A stretch of DNA of 42,290 nt. It comes from Thiomargarita sp. (lineage in GTDB: Bacteria > Pseudomonadota > Gammaproteobacteria > Beggiatoales > Beggiatoaceae). The DNA is taken from NCBI GenBank assembly GCA_020720115.1, contig DYPD01000006.1:16516-58805 (forward strand), written 5' to 3'. The position numbers and the translations under genes are program-made. Positions 8,691 to 16,618 of this stretch are shown here, piece after piece (the stretch's first letter is position 1; each line of letters begins with the position of its first letter). The notes below the pieces were generated by a model, which saw only the letters and a list, made by a program, of their open reading frames with translations, did not search any database and was not told the DNA's origin.

Positions 8691-9389
8691 TTATTTTTTA
8701 ATCGGTACTAAACGATCACCAAAAGGGGTTTTAACAATACGCATACCAGGTGGCACTGCGTCCGGGTTGATTGTATTTGCCATCGCGCCCTGAAAGGCTT
8801 GTCTAGCCCGCTCTCGTGCTGCTTCGGCTTGGGCTTCGTCTACTGGCGGCGGCGGTGATTGCGGGCTGTTGGACATGACAGGTTGCACCAATTGCGCAAC
8901 CGGAGCAGCCTTAGGCGGTGTCGGCTTGCCTAGCACTAATCCCAGTGTAGCTGTCTTACCATCAGGACTACAGTCTACCCCTTTTTCCTGCCGATCTTCA
9001 CGACAAGGGGAAGCTTCTGGATAAGCCACAGTTAAGGTGCGCGGGGTGACGTGCAGTAAACGAAAGCCGTAGCCTAATTCCAGGCTGTCAGTCCCCGCTG
9101 TCCATTTGATTTTCGCCGTTTGATTTTCTGGTGTAGTGAGCAGTATATGAAACATAGCACCTAATTGCGAAGTACCCTGCAAACTAAAATCCTGTTGCGG
9201 CGGCGGTGGTGGCGGAATAGGCGGCGGTGGCGCGGGCGGCGGCGGAGTAGGCGGCGGTGGCGCGGGCGGTGGCTCAGGTTGCTTACCGCGATCTTGGTTG
9301 AATAAGTCAAACGCATAAGCGGTCGGTGCGAGGCTCAGAGCCGCACACACGCATAAACAGAGCATAAAAGCATGGATGAACAATTTCAC
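8691..9389 (-). CDS. Exported proline-rich protein of unknown function (possible PilP/GspC-like core)
   Basis: The 232-residue product starts at a GTG with TTGGAG about 7 bp upstream. A signal peptide (about 1-26, ending AYA) precedes a poly-proline stretch at 38-64 built from PPPPTPPPPAP-like units. A compact domain (about 67-125) begins DFSLQGTSQLGAMFHILL and contains SLELGYGFRLLHVTPRTLTVAY, which faintly recalls the beta-sheet domain of PilP/GspC. A second Pro-rich linker and a short C-terminal segment (TPFGDRLVPI) follow. Its position directly upstream of the bactofilin suggests an envelope role, perhaps spanning peptidoglycan. The PilP/GspC resemblance is weak and not used to name it. 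Confidence 0.75.
   Translation of the reverse strand: MKLFIHAFMLCLCVCAALSLAPTAYAFDLFNQDRGKQPEPPPAPPPPTPPPPAPPPPIPPPPPPQQDFSLQGTSQLGAMFHILLTTPENQTAKIKWTAGTDSLELGYGFRLLHVTPRTLTVAYPEASPCREDRQEKGVDCSPDGKTATLGLVLGKPTPPKAAPVAQLVQPVMSNSPQSPPPPVDEAQAEAARERARQAFQGAMANTINPDAVPPGMRIVKTPFGDRLVPIKK
9211..9270. repeat. Two 30-bp tandem repeat units inside the proline-rich gene
   Basis: Positions 9211-9240 and 9241-9270 are two tandem 30-bp units differing at two positions. They encode the central poly-proline run of the exported protein. Such in-frame repeats can change in copy number without breaking the gene. Confidence 0.85.
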
Positions 9390-9481
9390 TACAAAGCTCC
9401 AAGTTTAGAAGGGTAGCCGCTAAGCAATCAGGCATTAGGGTAAAAATAGGATAACTGGCTGCGCTCTTTTCGGACAGACTT

Positions 9482-12421
9482 TTATTTTAAGTAGCCGATA
9501 ACTGTTTTGACCAGTGCCCGCAGCACTTCGGGTAAATCTTCAGTGATGCCGTCAAACACTTCTTTTTGTAAAAACAAAATCATACCGTCGGTACGCGCCA
9601 CTGCATCTGCCATGCGCGGTGAGTCGTCAAATAAGCCGAGTTCGCCAAAGAAATCGTGTTCGCCGAGTTCACTTAAAAGCTTGTCACCGCGCTGGATACC
9701 CACGCGCCCAGTGGCGACAATGTACATGCCGTCTGGTGCGTCGCCCATCGAAAACAGCTTTTCATCTTTAATCATTTCCCGATCTTCACAGGTTTCGGCG
9801 ATGGTCAGCAAGACCTCTCCAGGCAAATCGGCAAATAATCTTACCCGTCTGAGCAACATGACTTTTTCTGTAATATCCACTGAACCTCCTTTGGGTTCTA
9901 GTAGGGGAGTATCCAGCAATCGATCTAGCCAACTATCTTTTAAGGTTCTTAATAGCTGCACCGTGTTCTTATCGTTGCTGATTTCAGGATTCTCTTCAAA
10001 TACCGCAATAGCGCGGCGCAATTCTTTGTCTTTCGTTTGGCTTTCGAGAAACTCCAGCGCGGTGGCGTGGCGCGAGGCGACCTCTTGCGAAGTATTTTCG
10101 TGTAGTAAAGTGGGAATCACGCCGCTCAACTCAACGGATTGAGTGGTGACATCAAACCAATACAGCAAACGCGCTTCTGCCATACGGCGGCGCTGGATGA
10201 CTTCTAAGCGCACCGATGGGCTTAAGCATTTGCTTTGGCTCGCGGCTTTTAACAGGCGTATTGTGTGTGCCTCGTCTAGTACGCATTGACGCGCTTGCTG
10301 CGCTAATGAATGACTGTTTGGCTGACGTTTAGAACGCATCGCGCAGGCTTTTGCCAAAAAAGTGCGGGTGATGACAGTACCATCGCGTGCGACTTCGGCA
10401 ATGGCTAAATCTGCTGTTGCGCCGCTAATCGCACTGAGAATACGCACCGCCGCCCGCGCCGCATTTTGTGAAGCGTTAGCGATTAACTCGCTGATATAGG
10501 GTACAACAGGTTCGCCGAGTTGGATCAGCGTGCGGCTGGCGTAGAGAGAAACCCGCCCTTTACCGAGCTTACTCAACAGCGCCGGAATCAAATGGATGTT
10601 TTTCTGATCGGCTATCGCCCACATAGCAGCGATGCTGACGGTTTCGTTTACATCGTGCAAGAGGGCATCTAATTCTGCTTCCAGATTGCCAGTGCGTAAC
10701 GCGCTGATGGCATAAGCAGCCCCGCGCCGCAAGTAAGGATCATTACTAGACACCATGATTTTCAAGGTGTTGGCTGCTGCAATCAGGTTATCCAAAGTGC
10801 CGTAGCGCATGAGCACCACGATAGCACCCGCCCGCGCCAGCGGTAACGGGCTGTCTAACCAACGCGACGCTAAAGGCGCAACCTGTTGCGGTGCCAACAC
10901 GCTGAGGGTTTTGAGTATCCACCAGAGCACCTTGCCATCTTCTTCCACTTCCAGACGTTGCAGTAGCAGGGGCACTACCTGTTGATCACGCAATTGATGA
11001 GCAGCGCGAACGAAGTCTACCCGCACATCAAAATAAGCCGAATTGAGATGGCTATAAGCCACCTGTGGCAAGCGTTCAAGCTGGGATTTTTCCAGTAAAG
11101 CAAAGCTAAAGCGCACCACATCCGTGTCTTTATCTTGGAACGCCATTTCTGTAATGTTCAAAATATTATTGCGGTTGCTCAAATCCGCACCGCTGGCAAA
11201 TTCTTCAGAATCCAACGAGGACAGGCTAAAGCGTTTGATTTTAATCGCTTCTTCCAAGGTATCCTGATAAGTGCCCGTTACCCGCTGCGCAACCCACAGC
11301 CACACGCCGCAAGACAACAGCATCAGCACAGCAATGGCGGGCAACCCCATAGAACCAGACAACAACCAGAGCAAAATGGCGCCTAAGCCCGCCCCCAAAT
11401 ACCCAGCCGCAGTGATTAAAAACTTGCCTTCACGACGGATTTGCGCCGGTAGCGGCTTCATGGCGATTTCTCGTCCAACCGAGAAAAAGCTAAAGCGAAA
11501 AACATTTTCGCCCAGACGAATCAGCGCCGCTGTCCACAGCCCAGGCAAGAGCATCAGCCCCACGCTGGAAATGCCGCAAAACCAAGGAATGACCGACAGC
11601 AAACCTGCCACTCCAACCAGTTTGAGCAAGGTCTGAGTGCCGGCCACTTGGAATATCAACATTAACACATTCGACAAACCATAAAAGGGACCCATAAAAG
11701 AACCAATCGCCGCCGCGCCTTGGTAGGTTTTGCTGAGTTCCGATTTGAGCGCGTAATCAGCAAAAGTATCCACAATCATGAGCAAAAAAGTGCAGAGCGC
11801 AATATAACGAAACAGCGGGTAATTAAAGGGCGATTGTCCCTTGGCGCTACGCTTGGCAGGCACGGGCACTGGGCGCAAGAAAAAAAAGCACACTGACGCC
11901 AGGCAAACCATCAACGCCAGTAAATATAAAGGCGCTTGGCTATTGGTGTTGGCAATGATCAGCGGAATTGCCAAGCCAGTGAGCAGTCCGCCTAAATTGC
12001 CGGCGACGTTAATCCACACCATCAGGCGCTTAAAACGTCGCACATCAAAGGCATCTGCAATCGCATTCAAAGAGACCACAATCAAAATCACCGGAATCGC
12101 AGATAGCCATAGGCTAAACACGAACGGGAACCAACTCCAACCCACTTGCAGTATCTCGTGCCCAAACAAAACGCTGATACCCGCAAATAGAAAAATACCC
12201 GCATTAATAGTGGCAGAACCCCGCGAAGCCAGCGGCGTGATAGACAAGGTAATGAAAAGGATCACCACTGTTTGCGCCAGAAAAAAATGCGGTAGCAGAT
12301 GGGCAGGGTAATTAGACAGCAGCAGGACATCAATATAGGTGCGGCTGATGGTAATACCCGCCCAAGCCGCAATATTCAGCAAAACAGCAAGCAGAAAGGG
12401 AGAAGCAGACGCGGTTTGCAT
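9482..12421 (-). CDS. Nucleotide-transporter/MFS-like membrane protein with HEAT repeats and C-terminal cyclic-nucleotide-binding domain
   Basis: The 979-residue protein has three parts. Residues 1 to about 390 form some 11-12 membrane helices with an NTT/MFS-like pattern (AWAGITISRTYIDVLLL; then IADAFDVRRFKRLMVWINVAGNLGGLLTG). Residues about 420-720 form alpha-helical HEAT-like repeats (for example LRRGAAYAISALRTGNLEAELDALLHDVNETV and SIAAMWAIADQ). Residues about 856-979 form a CAP-type cNMP-binding domain with the phosphate-binding cassette around FFGELGLFDDSPRMADA (G926, E927, R936). Family knowledge suggests a membrane carrier or sensor gated by a cytoplasmic nucleotide-binding tail; the ligand is unknown. 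A CpdA-like cAMP phosphodiesterase gene lies about 4 kb away. The AGGAGG-like sequence is 15 bp from the ATG, unusually far, so the start is slightly uncertain. Confidence 0.8.
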   Translation of the reverse strand: MQTASASPFLLAVLLNIAAWAGITISRTYIDVLLLSNYPAHLLPHFFLAQTVVILFITLSITPLASRGSATINAGIFLFAGISVLFGHEILQVGWSWFPFVFSLWLSAIPVILIVVSLNAIADAFDVRRFKRLMVWINVAGNLGGLLTGLAIPLIIANTNSQAPLYLLALMVCLASVCFFFLRPVPVPAKRSAKGQSPFNYPLFRYIALCTFLLMIVDTFADYALKSELSKTYQGAAAIGSFMGPFYGLSNVLMLIFQVAGTQTLLKLVGVAGLLSVIPWFCGISSVGLMLLPGLWTAALIRLGENVFRFSFFSVGREIAMKPLPAQIRREGKFLITAAGYLGAGLGAILLWLLSGSMGLPAIAVLMLLSCGVWLWVAQRVTGTYQDTLEEAIKIKRFSLSSLDSEEFASGADLSNRNNILNITEMAFQDKDTDVVRFSFALLEKSQLERLPQVAYSHLNSAYFDVRVDFVRAAHQLRDQQVVPLLLQRLEVEEDGKVLWWILKTLSVLAPQQVAPLASRWLDSPLPLARAGAIVVLMRYGTLDNLIAAANTLKIMVSSNDPYLRRGAAYAISALRTGNLEAELDALLHDVNETVSIAAMWAIADQKNIHLIPALLSKLGKGRVSLYASRTLIQLGEPVVPYISELIANASQNAARAAVRILSAISGATADLAIAEVARDGTVITRTFLAKACAMRSKRQPNSHSLAQQARQCVLDEAHTIRLLKAASQSKCLSPSVRLEVIQRRRMAEARLLYWFDVTTQSVELSGVIPTLLHENTSQEVASRHATALEFLESQTKDKELRRAIAVFEENPEISNDKNTVQLLRTLKDSWLDRLLDTPLLEPKGGSVDITEKVMLLRRVRLFADLPGEVLLTIAETCEDREMIKDEKLFSMGDAPDGMYIVATGRVGIQRGDKLLSELGEHDFFGELGLFDDSPRMADAVARTDGMILFLQKEVFDGITEDLPEVLRALVKTVIGYLK

Positions 12422-12906
12422 AGGCTATTTGAGCAGCCTCCTGTGACAGAGCGGCGACTCAGAAAATCCGGGAAGTTAATGGCAATCAGATTAGGAAAAG
12501 CGGCTAAGTGGATAAAAAACCAGCGGCTTTTGAGTTTGGAGAAAATCAACACTCCATGCCTTGATATTATTTAGGTGGCATAAGAACTTGATATTTTAAT
12601 CAGATGTTAGAGAGATTGCACACACATTCTGACCAGGCTGTCAGAATCGCTCAAAGCGAAAGCTTCACTTTAGGGTGTCAAAACGTGCAAGCTTTTGCAC
12701 TCAGTATTTATTGATGGAATTGTTAGCATTTTTCTCAATCTGCCAAAATGTAACAGAATCTAGTAGTTAGAGCTTGCAGATTAGTAAGAAAAAAGTAATT
12801 AAAATCAATAAATTGAAAATAAAGCGACAATATTAAGCCCCTAAAATTCGACAGATTTTGCAAATCTGTCGAATTTTAGGGGCTTATAAACTATTGGGAT
12901 TGATAT
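12422..12906. other. AT-rich intergenic stretch with several hairpins
   Basis: No convincing gene is seen. The region upstream of the 979-residue membrane protein contains an 8-bp stem with a 6-base loop (12626-12647), a 6-bp stem with a GCTT loop (12685-12700), and the long palindrome listed separately. It may be a long 5' leader, a small RNA locus or remnants of mobile elements; the sequence does not decide between these. Confidence 0.5.
12834..12886. repeat. Perfect 25-bp inverted repeat with 3-base loop
   Basis: The arms 12834-12858 and 12862-12886 are exact reverse complements (TAAGCCCCTAAAATTCGACA... and its complement) around a TGC loop. There is no run of T after the stem on either strand, so it is not a classical intrinsic terminator, although it could stop transcription of the transglycosylase gene that ends at 12970. 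A stem this long and perfect is more typical of a small palindromic mobile element. Confidence 0.9.
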
Positions 12907-12999
12907 TATAGTAGGATTACTCAATAATTATATTTTTATAATTATTAAGCATATGATTTTATATATCTTTTATTTTAAAGATTCAGTAATCCGACTATA
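12907..12999 (+). mobile_element. 93-bp MITE-like element, copy 1
   Basis: This 93-bp AT-rich sequence is identical to the reverse complement of 14431-14523. Its own ends form an imperfect terminal inverted repeat of about 19 bp: TATAGTAGGATTACTCAAT at one end against the complement of ATTCAGTAATCCGACTATA at the other, with two mismatches. The TA at the outer ends is compatible with a TA target duplication, as made by IS630/mariner-type transposases. No transposase is encoded within it. It contains the last nine codons and stop of the transglycosylase gene. Confidence 0.85.
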
Positions 13000-14199
13000 C
13001 ATACGACTGGTCAGTAGGGCACCCTGTTCTTGCGCTAAAGCCCGTTCCAACTTACGCATTTTCGATACAATGCTACGCACATAGCGGCGAGTTTCTTGAA
13101 GCTCTTGGCAGCGTCCTTCTAACACAGTACCAGGTCCGGCATTGTAGGCGCACAGCGCGGATTCTATGCTTTTATAACTTTTCAGTTGTTTAGCCAGATA
13201 ACGCGCACCACAGGAAAGATTTTTGCGTGGATTGTGTAAATCTATTTCATCCAAATTGCACTCAGATTTCGCCGTTGCAGGCATGAGTTGAGTGAGTCCT
13301 ACCGCGCCTTGGTGGGAGACTGCTGAAGCCCGCCAGTTGGATTCCTGCTGTACTAACGCACGAAATAGGTGTGGGTCTAAACCGTGCAGATTGGCTTGCA
13401 TATCCGCTATTTTTTGAAAAGCAGTTTCAGCACTGGCATTTTTATCTTTCAATTCATCGCGGAATTGCACAGATAAAGCGTAAAATTCAATAGGATAAAC
13501 CACCAGTGATTTGCAGCTTGTGCCGGCTATTGCGCCTGCGCTGGCTTGGGCATCGCGTTCATGTACTAGCTCGGTGAGCTTTTTGCCATATTTGTTGGCA
13601 ATTTTGTCAGGTTGCTTATCTAGCAGTTCTGCCAACATTTGCGGTTGAGCAGCATTTTTGCCAGGGGTAAACAGGGTGTCTATTAAACCCTTTTTAACTT
13701 GGGCGACTTCTTTTTGCAGTATGTCGGGGTCGTAGCTACAGATGCGCCCAATTTCCACTGGCACAAACCGCTGCCGATACTCGGCACTTATTTTTGCTTC
13801 AGTTAAAACCACGCAAGGCGTTAAGACGCCTTCGCTAACGCGATCAACTTTACCGTATTCGACAATGTGTTGCAGAGCACTGTAGAGTTCTTCTTGGCTT
13901 AACAAAGCACCGCTAAACTGCTGTAATTCTGTTGCCAACAATTCCTGTAGGGCTTTGGTTTGGGCTTTGATGGTGAAATCTGCAAATAATTCTTCGCTAT
14001 TGGCGTAAAGATGCAGTTTTTCACTGATATTATCGCAATATTTGATGGATTGCGTTTTCCCCGGTTGCGTAGGTGGAGTGGCAGGAGAAGCAATCGGCGG
14101 TTCGGCGGCTAAATTTGTTACCGCACAAGATAGGCTAAAAGCCAAACAGGAAATGCGCCAATGCCGTAAATAAAAGTGCTGGTGGTGTCGTCTCTTCAT
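12970..14199 (-). CDS. Lytic transglycosylase (SLT domain) with long N-terminal region
   Basis: The 409-residue protein has an N-terminal signal or anchor (about 11-32), a helical region of unknown type (about 50-265), and an SLT lysozyme-like domain (about 272-380). The catalytic Glu is in QQESNW (E286), followed by the GAVGLTQLMPATA motif and the ALCAYNAGPG motif. Such enzymes cleave the MurNAc-GlcNAc bond of peptidoglycan with 1,6-anhydro formation in the periplasm. The last nine residues, YSRITESLK, and the stop are encoded inside the 93-bp MITE-like element, so the original C-terminus has probably been replaced. The gene stands alone between two inverted copies of the element. Confidence 0.9.
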   Translation of the reverse strand: MKRRHHQHFYLRHWRISCLAFSLSCAVTNLAAEPPIASPATPPTQPGKTQSIKYCDNISEKLHLYANSEELFADFTIKAQTKALQELLATELQQFSGALLSQEELYSALQHIVEYGKVDRVSEGVLTPCVVLTEAKISAEYRQRFVPVEIGRICSYDPDILQKEVAQVKKGLIDTLFTPGKNAAQPQMLAELLDKQPDKIANKYGKKLTELVHERDAQASAGAIAGTSCKSLVVYPIEFYALSVQFRDELKDKNASAETAFQKIADMQANLHGLDPHLFRALVQQESNWRASAVSHQGAVGLTQLMPATAKSECNLDEIDLHNPRKNLSCGARYLAKQLKSYKSIESALCAYNAGPGTVLEGRCQELQETRRYVRSIVSKMRKLERALAQEQGALLTSRMYSRITESLK

Positions 14200-14430
14200 T
14201 GGTTTTTACCTCAAATTGGGTGTGCAACTGCTATAGTCCCTTACCGCGCTATATAATCCTTTATGCAAGTCACGATGTTTTCAGGAATTAAAATCCAATA
14301 AAAACATAAATATATGGATTTAAGTCAATAGCCAAAAAACCTTTGGCTCTCTAATGTTTCACTGCTTCTGTACTTATGCGGACATGAGTCCGCCTGCTCA
14401 ATTCTAAGCGAATAGAACTAAATTATAATA
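14200..14430. other. Upstream region of the transglycosylase gene with two short hairpins
   Basis: No gene is seen. Two perfect 6-bp hairpins occur: GCCAAA/TTTGGC at 14331-14347 and GCGGAC/GTCCGC at 14378-14393 with an ATGA loop. The region probably holds the transglycosylase promoter on the minus strand and perhaps a terminator or leader structure. Confidence 0.4.
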
Positions 14431-14523
14431 TATAGTCGGATTACTGAATCTTTAAAATAAAAGATATATAAAATCATATGCTTAATAATTATAAAAATAT
14501 AATTATTGAGTAATCCTACTATA
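14431..14523 (-). mobile_element. 93-bp MITE-like element, copy 2 (inverted relative to copy 1)
   Basis: The sequence is an exact reverse complement of 12907-12999 over all 93 bases. Identity over AT-rich non-coding DNA implies recent transposition or gene conversion. It lies in the divergent gap between the transglycosylase gene and the thioredoxin gene and ends about 150 bp before the latter, so it may affect that promoter. Confidence 0.85.
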
Positions 14524-14671
14524 CTTATGGAGCGTTTTTCAACCCCTCTTGATTTTTTGCTGAACACCCCGACTGTGAAAACCTTATTTTATCCAGCTTT
14601 CGCTAAGGTGACGCGGGCTTGTATTGACGCAAATATTTTTTCCCAATCCACCACTCATAAAGGAAAAAGCG

Positions 14672-15532
14672 ATGCAACAGGCTACTTTCGTAAGCATTGT
14701 TACAACCCAGAATTTTGCCCAAGAGGTTTTGGCTAAATCTCACCAGGTACCAGTGTTGGCAGACTTTTGGGCAGCTTGGTGTGCGCCCTGCCAAATGCTC
14801 ATGCCGATTCTAACCAAGTTGGCAAACGAGTATGCGGGTAAATTTATATTGGCAAAAATTAATTCAGACGAACAACAACAATTGGCTATACAGTATGCTG
14901 TGCGTAGCCTGCCAACCTTAAAAGTATTTCGTGATGGTGTGGTGGTGGATGAAATCATGGGCGCCCAACCTGAGCCGGTGCTGCGTGAATTGTTAGAGCG
15001 TCACATTGAACGCCCTGGCGATGCTTTCCGCGCCCAAGCCGAGGCATTGAGTGCAGCCGGACAACACACAGCCGCTATTGAATTGATGCAACGGCTTAAA
15101 CAAGAAGATGCCACCTATCCACATTGGGATGAAATCTTTGTCAATATTCTCTTACACGCGGGAGAATATGCGCAGGCGGAAAGCCTCTTGAAAGCCTTGC
15201 CTGCCAATGTGCAAGCGCAAGCCCCCGTTCAACAAGCCTTAGCCCGTTTGAGTTTTGCGCATGTACTGCAAAATGCGCCAGAGGTTAAGACATTGGAAGC
15301 CGCTCTAGCGGCTGATGCGAAGGATTTGACAGCGCGTTACCAACTCAGTGCTTATCAGGTTTTGCAGGGCAATTACGCCGAGGCATTAGAAAACTTGCTG
15401 TTCATCATGCGTAGCAGTCGCCCATTTCAAGATGATGCAGGACGCAAAGGGCTGGTTGCAGTGTTTGATTTGTTGGGTAATGATCCTTTGGTTTCCCGTT
15501 ATCGCAGCAAAATGTCATCACTGCTGTACTGA
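14672..15532 (+). CDS. cnoX: Thioredoxin-TPR protein of the CnoX/YbbN type
   Basis: From the ATG at 14672 (AAGGA ribosome site about 8 bp before) the protein is 286 residues. An N-terminal thioredoxin fold has the active site WCAPC (C37, C40) and the cis-Pro segment VRSLPTLKVF. It is followed by a tetratricopeptide-like helical region beginning RPGDAFRAQAEALSAAGQHTAAIELMQRL and ending in a conserved-looking DDAGRKGLVAVFDLLGNDPLVSRYR tail. This layout is that of CnoX, a chaperedoxin linked to GroEL. The E. coli protein has SxxC instead of CxxC, whereas this one keeps both Cys and so could be redox active. An upstream in-frame TTG at 14624 lacks a ribosome site and is not preferred. Confidence 0.88.
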   Translation: MQQATFVSIVTTQNFAQEVLAKSHQVPVLADFWAAWCAPCQMLMPILTKLANEYAGKFILAKINSDEQQQLAIQYAVRSLPTLKVFRDGVVVDEIMGAQPEPVLRELLERHIERPGDAFRAQAEALSAAGQHTAAIELMQRLKQEDATYPHWDEIFVNILLHAGEYAQAESLLKALPANVQAQAPVQQALARLSFAHVLQNAPEVKTLEAALAADAKDLTARYQLSAYQVLQGNYAEALENLLFIMRSSRPFQDDAGRKGLVAVFDLLGNDPLVSRYRSKMSSLLY

Positions 15533-15567
15533 GGCTGAATTACTTTTATTGCACAGGTTCATTGTTC

Positions 15568-15906
15568 ATGTTCGTTAAAGAAATCGAAGTATCAGAATTA
15601 TCTGATTTATTGAAGCAAACGCCGCCTAATCTGCATTTGGTGGATGTGCGCACGCCAGCGGAAATTGCAGCGGGCATTATTCCTGGCACTCAAGCCATGC
15701 CGCTGACCACACTGCCTTTGCGGATAACTGAGATTCCCAAGGATAAACAGGTGGTTTTTTACTGTCGCACCGGCGCACGGTCAGCCCAAGCCTGTCTGTT
15801 TTTAGCACAACAAGGCTTTGATAATGTTTATAATTTACGCGGTGGGATTATTAATTGGGCAAGGCATAGTTTGCCGATTGAACCAGGTCAACACCTGTTG
15901 GGATGA
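15568..15906 (+). CDS. Single-domain rhodanese-like sulfurtransferase
   Basis: The 112-residue cytoplasmic protein has the rhodanese motifs VDVRTPAEIAAGIIPGT and the active-site loop CRTGARS (Cys66), followed by GFDNVYNLRGGIINW. Such proteins transfer sulfur as a Cys-persulfide from thiosulfate, polysulfide or other donors. It follows the thioredoxin gene by 35 bp on the same strand, which suggests a shared transcript and a role in thiol or sulfur handling. The ATG at 15568 is chosen over a TTG two codons upstream. Confidence 0.88.
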   Translation: MFVKEIEVSELSDLLKQTPPNLHLVDVRTPAEIAAGIIPGTQAMPLTTLPLRITEIPKDKQVVFYCRTGARSAQACLFLAQQGFDNVYNLRGGIINWARHSLPIEPGQHLLG

Positions 15907-15916
15907 GTGCGCTAAG

Positions 15917-15958
15917 TTTTTGTTTGAGCTTGCTAATCGGGGCCGGCTCAAACAAAAA
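15917..15958. terminator. Bidirectional intrinsic terminator between convergent genes
   Basis: The 13-bp arms TTTTTGTTTGAGC (15917-15929) and GCTCAAACAAAAA (15946-15958) pair perfectly around a 16-base loop. The outer A/T runs provide a U-tract in both directions. It sits between the rhodanese gene and the convergent esterase gene. Confidence 0.75.
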
Positions 15959-15976
15959 CAAAGCTATGTGCTACCG

Positions 15977-16615
15977 TTAGGTTGATTCGGGTAATAAAAA
16001 AGGTTTAGCCCGCAACCAGATGCCATCTAGCACATTAACCAAGCCGTGATCGGATTCCAGTGGATAGAGTTTTAAATGTGGGCGGATGGCACAAAAGGTT
16101 TTGGAATGTTCAAAAGGCACCGCATCATCCGCAAGCCCGTGAAACACTAATCCAGGCAAGGGGCAACGAAACTCTACTTCGCCAAAATCTTGTAAATCCC
16201 GTAAAAAATCATAATGCAACAGACGCTTTTCGCCATAGGCATGGTGCATTAAAGGTAAGTACCCGGTTTTTTGCCACTGCGCATGTTGTGCTTCAGTCAA
16301 AAATTGCATGGCTTGAGGATAAAAAATAATACCAGGCGCTAAGAGCACTAAACCCTTTATCTGCTGATAACTTTCCGCCAGTATCAGAGCTAACATAGCG
16401 CCCATGCTGGCACCGATAATCATGACTTCTCCGGCTTCTTCAATTAAGTCGCTGACTTGACGAAGCTGACGGCTGAGGGTAAGGGTTTGAAAATCTGGGA
16501 AATTTAAGTCCGGCGCCAGCAGTTCGTGACGGTATTCAGCGAAGCGGTGGCTAAAAAAACGCGCTTTAGCGGATTGCGTACCTGAGCACCAGCCATGTAA
16601 ATAGATGTAGCGCAT
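15977..16615 (-). CDS. yqiA: YqiA-like alpha/beta hydrolase (esterase)
   Basis: The 212-residue alpha/beta hydrolase starts MRYIYLHGWCSG (oxyanion region). It has the nucleophile elbow GASMGA (Ser70), an acidic residue in HGLADDAVP (Asp163/164) and the catalytic His in ESDHGLVN (His190). The size and the HGWCSG/PDLNFP features match the YqiA/UPF0227-type esterases. Only 3 bp separate it from the upstream CpdA-like gene, the same order as cpdA-yqiA in enterobacteria, which supports both names. Its physiological substrate is unknown. Confidence 0.82.
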   Translation of the reverse strand: MRYIYLHGWCSGTQSAKARFFSHRFAEYRHELLAPDLNFPDFQTLTLSRQLRQVSDLIEEAGEVMIIGASMGAMLALILAESYQQIKGLVLLAPGIIFYPQAMQFLTEAQHAQWQKTGYLPLMHHAYGEKRLLHYDFLRDLQDFGEVEFRCPLPGLVFHGLADDAVPFEHSKTFCAIRPHLKLYPLESDHGLVNVLDGIWLRAKPFLLPEST

Positions 16616-16618
16616 AGC

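Noticed and set aside
14506-14736. 76-codon open frame starting inside the second MITE-like element
   Set aside because: It overlaps the start of the thioredoxin-TPR gene in another frame, starts at a TTG without a ribosome site and has no recognisable motif.
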